Part shown: positions 59,501 to 64,000 of the stretch, one piece after another
Layout of the letters: the number at the start of each line of letters is the position of its first letter
Position numbering within the stretch: the stretch's first letter is position 1
DNA from: Austropuccinia psidii
Taxonomy: Eukaryota > Basidiomycota > Pucciniomycetes > Pucciniales > Sphaerophragmiaceae
Length of the DNA: 64,000 nucleotides
Reading direction: 5' to 3'
Assembly: GCA_023105745.1 (NCBI GenBank)
Contig: JALGQZ010000009.1
Coordinates: 42,093,359 to 42,157,358 of the forward strand
Notes under the pieces: generated by a model
Database searches by the model: none
Told to the model about the DNA's origin: nothing
Seen by the model: the letters and a program-made list of their open reading frames with translations, nothing else
Made by a program: the position numbers and the translations under genes

Positions 59501-62221
59501 ACCTATACCATTCCAGACAGATATCCAATACCCAGAATCCATGAGACATTGACCCAATTGTCACAAGCTAAGTTCATCACAGCTATGGATGCTCTTAAGT
59601 GTTTTCATCAAAATGTCTTAACAGAAAATGCCAAGAAACTACTAAGAATAATAGTCCATTGTGGAATTTTTGAATACTTAAGAATGCCATTTGGGATAAA
59701 AAATGCACCTTCCCATTATCAAAGAATGATGAATACCATATTTCCTGAAGAATTATCAGAAGGATGGTTAATAATCTACATTGATGATATCATAGTTTGC
59801 TCAGAAACTTGGGAAAATCACCTGACAAGACTAGAAAGGGTACTACAGAAAATAGTCCAAGTAAATATGAAAATTTCATTGAAAAAGTGTCATTTTGCAT
59901 ATAGTGAATTAAAAGCCCTAGGACATGTAGTATCTGGACTTAGTCTAGGCATAGACAAAAATAAAGTAGCAGCAGTACTACTTAAACCAATGCCTCAAAC
60001 TAAAAAAGAAATGCAATCATTTCTAGGATTTGCTGGTTACTATAGACAGCATATAAAGGACTTTGCAAAGATTGCTAAATCCTTGTATAAGCTATGTGAC
60101 CAACAAACAGTCTATGAGATGACAGAAGAAAGAGTCAAGGCATATGAAGAATTGAAAAATTCTTTAACAAATGCCCCATTTCTTCTAATGCCAGATTGGA
60201 AACTACCTTTCAAACTGTACATTGATGCTTGTGGAGAAGGACTAGGTGCTGCACTTCACCAAACACAAATTATCAATGATAAACCAGTGGAAGGACCAAT
60301 TTGTTTCATTTCAAGGCAGATAAAGCCAACAGAAGCAAGGTATGGAGCAAGCCAAATGGAATGCTTATGCCTAGTGTGGGCTTTAGAAAAGCTGCACTAT
60401 TATTTGGATGGCACAGTATTTGATGTAATCACAGACTGTAATGCTGTGAAATCACTATTAAATATGAAGACTCCAAATAGACATATGCTGAGATGGCAAA
60501 TTGCTATCCAAGAATATAGAGGAAATATGACTATTGTTCATAAATCTGGAAATATTCATAAAAATGCAGATGGTCTTAGCAGATGGGCTCTAGCAAATAC
60601 CCCTGACAATCCAGCATGGGTACCACAAGAAGAGCACCATATAGAAGGAATATGTGTTACAGACATTGGCACAGAATTCTTTAACCAAGTTAAAGAAAGC
60701 TATAAGACAGACAAAAATTGCCATATCTTAAGCCAACTTCTAATGAAAGACTGCAAAGATCCATCACTTTCATCAAAACTAGATGAAATATGGAAAAAGG
60801 CATATGATGAAGGAAGATTTCACCTCCTTGATGGAATCCTTTACCATAGAACAAAACACACATGTGTTATGGCCTTAACAGATAGAACACTAATAAACAC
60901 TATTTTACATGAGTGTCATGATAGTGTTGCATCTGGACATCTCTCAGAAGATAGGACACTAGAGAGGGCGAAAACCTGCTCTTGGTGGCCAAATTGGAAG
61001 AAAGATGTTGCAGAGTACTGCCAAACCTGTGACAGATGCCAAAAAGCCAACAGAGCCACAGGAAAGAAATTTGGAATGATGATCCAAATCCAAGAACCAA
61101 AATCCCCATGGGAAATAGTTCATATGGATTGGGTAACAGCCTTACCTCCAGGAGGAGACAGGAGTTATAATGCATGCCTAGTATTAGTTGACAGGTACAG
61201 TAAAACTCCCATGTTCTTACCATGTCATAAAGATGACACAGCTATGGATACAGCCATAATGATATGGAATAAAGTCATTAGCCATACAGGCTTATTCCAA
61301 AATATTATAAGTGATAGAGACCCAAAGTTCACTTCAGCATTATGGACAAATCTCCATAACTTGTTTGGGACAAAATTATCATTCTCAACAGCTTATCATC
61401 CTCAAACTGATGGTCTAGCAGAAAGAATGATACAGACCCTAGAGGATATGATCAGAAGATTCTGTGCTTATGGGCTAGAATTCAAAGATTCTGATGGTTT
61501 TACCCATGATTGGTGTACACTAATACCAGCACTTGAATTGGCATATAAGACATCAATCCATTCTTCTACTGGCAAAACACCAGCAATGCTAGAGAAAGGT
61601 TGGAATCCAAGACTTCCTTATGATACCCTCAAAAAGGACTTAGTGGATATACATCCAACAGCAAGCAGCTTCAAGATAATGCTTGACAAAGAAAGACACC
61701 ATGCAAACAGATGCATGCAAGATTCTTTTAAATATGCAAAAGAAAGATGGGATAAAAGTCATAAGCCACCTGATTTCAAAATAGGGGACTTGGTTTTAGT
61801 ATCAACCCTTAATTTCAATAACATAAAAGGCCCAAAGAAATTGAAAGATTCCTTTGCAGGACCATTTATGATAAAAGCACTTCATGGACCCAATGCTGTA
61901 CAATTAGAACTCACAGGTGAACTAATGAACAAACACCCAACTTTCCCTGTAAGTCTGATAAAACCTTACAGTTCAAGTGACAAGGAATTATTTCCACTAA
62001 GAAATAAACCCCCACTTGAAATTCCCCCCTTGGAGGAAGGAGAGGAAAAGAAAATAGTAAAAGTCCTTAAAGAAAGAAGGACAAGAAACAAAAAAGAAAG
62101 GGAATACCTTGTGAGGTATAGAAATTCAACTCAAGAAGATGAATGGCTACTTGAGAAAGATATAACAAATGCTGATAAATTACTAAGAAGGTTCAGACAT
62201 GAAAGAAAACCTGAAAAATAA
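56423..62221 (+). CDS. Gypsy A gag-pol polyprotein (1932 codons)
   Basis: Residues below use this frame. About 1-227 overlap the frame-0 ORF and may be untranslated. Coiled-coil-like segment 235-400; capsid 430-620 ([20 protein letters not shown]); zinc knuckle [14 protein letters not shown] 645-658; protease LDTGAYCT (Asp771); RT with Asp1056 and YIDD 1119-1122; RNase H (Asp1268, [15 protein letters not shown]); integrase zinc region ending CQTCDRCQ and core Asp1569, Asp1631, Glu1667 (D-D35-E); chromodomain about 1877-1928 ([20 protein letters not shown]), which in chromoviruses directs insertion to modified histones. No stop or frameshift is seen; one uncommon Cys in place of Gly in MDALKCFHQ follows the first RT Asp. 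Stop TAA 62219-62221. Confidence 0.95.
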   Translation: MTTRRGSQYSIQSDGAGLRSRIDPSKGKRKGNIPSGTESTQGSALSQRQVPEMPMISEPELELSMSNSNRYKSHSEGSNRHLHEPVQAVLHSIQGQRLGNAASNTPRSDELLAHPEKVPQRGGDSEILQWMESTVIQTSNQKNQGLSCQKEGGNQGRSPSSFYQQASSQPTSPRREEEQEKALEETIFPKLQNPKNPKGCHGQCFQHGQNLDGIQGQGRAKNETTSFPKEITLSKDVVNTLTEIKNSILPLKEIKDSLLSLQEINNNLSSLTKIVVQNKKEIDNIKFIVENNKPKNLIDNTQKLIQGQQELYKYIKDIKDKTLTINYDVSIDNLTEKLNKLSISVEKFEEKTSSHQKLLLDHVEKSDEARMHLKDDIQSEIRLITEKMDKINEANLNMPKLSTPFSHIRSPVKTKEELSNPFITDLSHQDNNQVLMKEAPQLKEWPTFTGEGEYDHMSFIKTIDMLQEDYAIPDELITARLHSLFEKSAKRWYYGIRQTNGKNTWSWWKQEIITKWANDAWRYKIENAFENSFFDPEKDKPLTWFLKQVERLNALYPEMSQKMVHMKILKKCGGELEHALRSRCIEPCSTEEYINALEDIVTRTKIGRTWKKLDIKSPNKPFIKKDKSKESFKPNTSNNNEQRKCHKCGGIGHLANNCLKKAKINEIVETESHNDKEEESDSEKETEESESSESDEINIINAQINNIDIIYEVLDVNSNLPQVETSDTNLTNIQDAKMYRTKPARGMGYTAGKSSISIVMVDNQEGKVNLDTGAYCTCVGKSYLKTIVPDWQEKLMPIQGVKFSSASESMKPLGIIDLTLIFPHPSQCVRIKVEFVVMDNCTSNHFILGNDYLSIYGIDISNQKDRYFTIGDNKRQKFGFLNNKKQITVIKNEEKIPEKELFISEQLKEAEFNQELTEKMREKLIDLLFKYKNAFATDKEPLGAIIGHEVDIILNVEKPYPPLSRRPAYPASPRAREALEVHIKELIDLGVLRKVGHNEQVEVTTPVIITWHNGKSRMVGDFRALNTYTIPDRYPIPRIHETLTQLSQAKFITAMDALKCFHQNVLTENAKKLLRIIVHCGIFEYLRMPFGIKNAPSHYQRMMNTIFPEELSEGWLIIYIDDIIVCSETWENHLTRLERVLQKIVQVNMKISLKKCHFAYSELKALGHVVSGLSLGIDKNKVAAVLLKPMPQTKKEMQSFLGFAGYYRQHIKDFAKIAKSLYKLCDQQTVYEMTEERVKAYEELKNSLTNAPFLLMPDWKLPFKLYIDACGEGLGAALHQTQIINDKPVEGPICFISRQIKPTEARYGASQMECLCLVWALEKLHYYLDGTVFDVITDCNAVKSLLNMKTPNRHMLRWQIAIQEYRGNMTIVHKSGNIHKNADGLSRWALANTPDNPAWVPQEEHHIEGICVTDIGTEFFNQVKESYKTDKNCHILSQLLMKDCKDPSLSSKLDEIWKKAYDEGRFHLLDGILYHRTKHTCVMALTDRTLINTILHECHDSVASGHLSEDRTLERAKTCSWWPNWKKDVAEYCQTCDRCQKANRATGKKFGMMIQIQEPKSPWEIVHMDWVTALPPGGDRSYNACLVLVDRYSKTPMFLPCHKDDTAMDTAIMIWNKVISHTGLFQNIISDRDPKFTSALWTNLHNLFGTKLSFSTAYHPQTDGLAERMIQTLEDMIRRFCAYGLEFKDSDGFTHDWCTLIPALELAYKTSIHSSTGKTPAMLEKGWNPRLPYDTLKKDLVDIHPTASSFKIMLDKERHHANRCMQDSFKYAKERWDKSHKPPDFKIGDLVLVSTLNFNNIKGPKKLKDSFAGPFMIKALHGPNAVQLELTGELMNKHPTFPVSLIKPYSSSDKELFPLRNKPPLEIPPLEEGEEKKIVKVLKERRTRNKKEREYLVRYRNSTQEDEWLLEKDITNADKLLRRFRHERKPEK
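56670..57116 (+). CDS. Gypsy A gag N-terminal ORF in frame 0, ending at a slippery site
   Basis: 148 codons from [18 protein letters not shown] to TAA at 57114 (the frame is open from 56619). Composition is protein-like: helical, with hydrophobic spacing ([20 protein letters not shown]), a basic stretch ([13 protein letters not shown]) and ...[20 protein letters not shown]. In contrast, the long frame overlapping it is poor in hydrophobic pattern here. The heptamer CCCAAAG at 57104-57110 lies six bases upstream of the end of the stop codon and leads, by a -1 step, into the long gag-pol frame at residue 228. I therefore prefer this as the true Gag start, without proof. Confidence 0.6.
   Translation: MSQYKQYYTVYKDKDWEMLPQIHQGVMNSWHILKKFLKEEEIVKYSNGWNPLSSKPQIKKIKDYHAKKREATKEEAPVASTSKPQANPLPQEGKKNKKKHWRKPYSPSYRIPRIQKDAMDNVFNMARTLMEFKDKEEQRMRQPHFPKK
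57104..57110 (+). promoter_or_regulatory. Candidate -1 frameshift heptamer C CCA AAG
   Basis: It fits X XXY YYZ in the frame of the upstream ORF (TTC CCA AAG AAA TAA) and shifts exactly into the long downstream frame (CCC AAA GAA ATA ACC). A stimulatory structure was not checked. Confidence 0.45.
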
Positions 62222-62327
62222 AAAGTTAAGCATTATTGAGCTTCAAGACTAACAAAGTCTATTGAAGAGGTAGGACAGTGGATGATACCCTAAATCACAT
62301 ATATCAGATTGTGGTACAATCTTTTTT

Positions 62328-62339
62328 GGTGGTAGGGAA
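62328..62339 (+). other. Gypsy A polypurine tract
   Basis: GGTGGTAGGGAA directly before the 3' LTR start TGTGAGCC; one T interrupts the purines. Confidence 0.7.
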
Positions 62340-64000
62340 TGTGAGCCTTTGAGATATGACCACATACCCAATAAGGTCACAAAAAATACTCAGAATAATT
62401 ATACCTTTAATATAATTATATTAAAAATTAATTAGCATAATTATACACTAAAAATAATTACTCAAATATACAAAAATACCATAAATTGGTACTAAAATTG
62501 GTTTAACTTAAAAACCAATGAATGAACATGTGAAATAAATTATACCATTGGATTCCTCATGGAAAAATACACATATACCATTTTTATGGCATATCTGTAA
62601 AGTCAATATTTAATGAATTATAAGGTATAATACCTTATAAAAACCATAAAATCTTATTTATCTCAGAAACCAATGAAACAACATGTGAAATAAATTGTAC
62701 CAGTGGATTCCCCATAAAACTCCACACATAAAACAATTAATAAGCTAATTCTCAAAATCAATACTTAAGGAATTATCCTGAATATATGCACTTTTTTGGT
62801 CAACGCATATATTCAGTGATCATAGCTAATATCTTCTAAACTATACATGCTAGAATGATGAACCAGAAATAAAGTTACCACGTAATTACTGTAAGAACAC
62901 AGATATGAACTTTATTTTGCAAATTATAAACAAGGTTAAGACTTATGAGGAAATATTGATAAAAATCAACAGAGCTGTTGACCACTTTGTTGTGAAAGTA
63001 GTCCAAACTTAAAAAAAAGTATACAGTTGGATTCTCCTAGTTCATTCGTGAAGAATGATGTAATTTTTATTATTAAATTCAGGGTATAACCCCCTGAAAT
63101 CAAGGTTTGAAGTTTAAAATATTGAATTTCGACAGAAAAGATGAGTTACAAGAAAAATCATCAAAATTAGAGTTTTGATGATGTAATGAAAAGCTCTTGG
63201 CAGCATAATAAGGTTATGTCAGGCTATCAGAATTCACTCTCTGAATTGCTGTAGCGTGAAAACCTTAAAAGTTATTGAGGATCAAAGTTTGAGCTTAAAT
63301 TGAGCTGTTATGATCACATACTGTAACCTTAAATTAAGTTTAACAGTCTTAATAGTGATAAAATTGGTGAATACTATTAGTTTATGATTAAAACTAATAA
63401 AATCCACGAAATTTGGGGTTCTGCCAAGCCTCTGATGTCATCACACTTAGAGTTATAGTGATAACTCTAAATAATGGTGTAATAATGATGTAATATGGTT
63501 TGATCATGATGTAATCACCCTCAAACCTTAAAATATTGATCAATTCCAGTGGATATGATCAGTACACGTCTACTAGAAGCCTGTTGGACTCTAGGAGGGA
63601 GGTATTTACTATAAATAGAGCTCTTTTTACTCTGTTTTCCCCTCAGACGCATCAAAAACATTAAATCAATTAAATAAAAGGTAATTTCTTTATTCTTTAA
63701 ATATAAAACTCTTATATTCTTAAAGACCAAAGATCATCTTGTTATTAATCACCATTTTTACGTGATTAAATCAATTCTTTAATTGTTTTTGCTATAAATC
63801 TCTCTAAAAAGCTCATTTCCACGTAAAATCAAGAAATTTAGTAAATTCTCTTTATTTTTATTGTAAATACAATTTGAAAAAGTTGTATTATATTCTTTTG
63901 GCGTAGAATAACTCAAAATTATTATCTTAAGTGTTAAAAGTAGGTTATTTCATCTTATTATAATAATTTCTCTCTTATTATTACTCATAATAATTCTTAT
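62340..64000 (+). repeat. Gypsy A 3' LTR, cut by the window end
   Basis: Matches 53670-55330 with about five substitutions seen by eye (for example near 62436, 62720, 62867, 62912 and 63883). The last 365 or so bases and the target duplication lie beyond the window. Confidence 0.93.

Larger units (their letters stand above)
53670..64000 (+). mobile_element. Gypsy A: young, apparently intact chromodomain Gypsy element
   Basis: The 5' LTR (53670-55695) is followed by a primer-binding site, a spliced leader ORF, gag-pol of one long frame, a polypurine tract, and the 3' LTR (from 62340), which continues past the window; full length should be about 10.7 kb. I counted about five differences between the two LTRs over 1661 comparable bases, so insertion is recent. 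All catalytic residues are in place. Order RT-RNase H-integrase with a C-terminal chromodomain places it among chromoviruses. The 5 bases before it are CAGAT; the other flank is not in the window. Confidence 0.95.

Overview
The window looks like repeat-packed nuclear DNA of a filamentous basidiomycete, most probably a rust fungus (Pucciniales). The Gypsy polyprotein and the two-gene CACTA-type elements closely resemble, from memory and not from a search, proteins abundant in the very large, AT-rich genome of the myrtle rust Austropuccinia psidii. Support in the sequence is the strong AT bias, short 55-90 bp introns with CTAAC/TACTAAC branch sites, fungal chromodomain Gypsy elements, and no ordinary host gene that I could recognise. 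Almost everything recognisable is a transposable element.

Layout. 1-8535: two old, broken Ty3/Gypsy pol fragments (2-2621 and about 5010-7664), each followed by a decayed LTR. 8540-40204: one Ty1/Copia element with the 5' LTR and start of gag at 8540-9244 and the rest of gag-pol plus the 3' LTR at 36232-40204. Its gag is split by a second retrotransposon, 'Gypsy B' (9245-36231), with a 4-bp target duplication (GCGT/GCAT). Gypsy B keeps gag, protease and the tail of integrase but has no reverse transcriptase; its middle holds an unknown ORF and several tandem repeats. Its 5' LTR carries a 975-bp CACTA-like element, 'T1'. Its 3' LTR carries two large CACTA-like elements in tandem, 'C' (20564-26934) and 'D' (26941-34593). 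T1, C and D all entered the same 8-bp LTR site, TCAGTTGA, with 3-bp duplications TCA, AGT and TGA. A fourth such element, 'T2' (18139-18960), splits a tRNA-Glu-like SINE inside Gypsy B. 40205-53669: AT-rich, gene-free DNA with one probable MITE. 53670-64000: 'Gypsy A', a young, apparently intact chromodomain Gypsy element whose 3' LTR runs off the window.

How the genes work together. In C and D a spliced tnp2-type transposase gene on the + strand faces a three-exon gene on the - strand with an acidic C-terminal tail. Both genes are conserved between the two diverged elements, so the second protein is probably a transposition partner. C is dead in both genes; D has one stop codon in its transposase and an open partner gene. 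Gypsy A encodes gag-protease-RT-RNase H-integrase-chromodomain; its first part lies in overlapping frames, and a C CCA AAG slippery heptamer just before a stop codon suggests -1 frameshifting.

The most notable observations are the three-element insertion hotspot, the four-level nesting, the conserved two-gene CACTA architecture and the predicted frameshift. All boundaries, splice sites and repeat lengths were read by eye.
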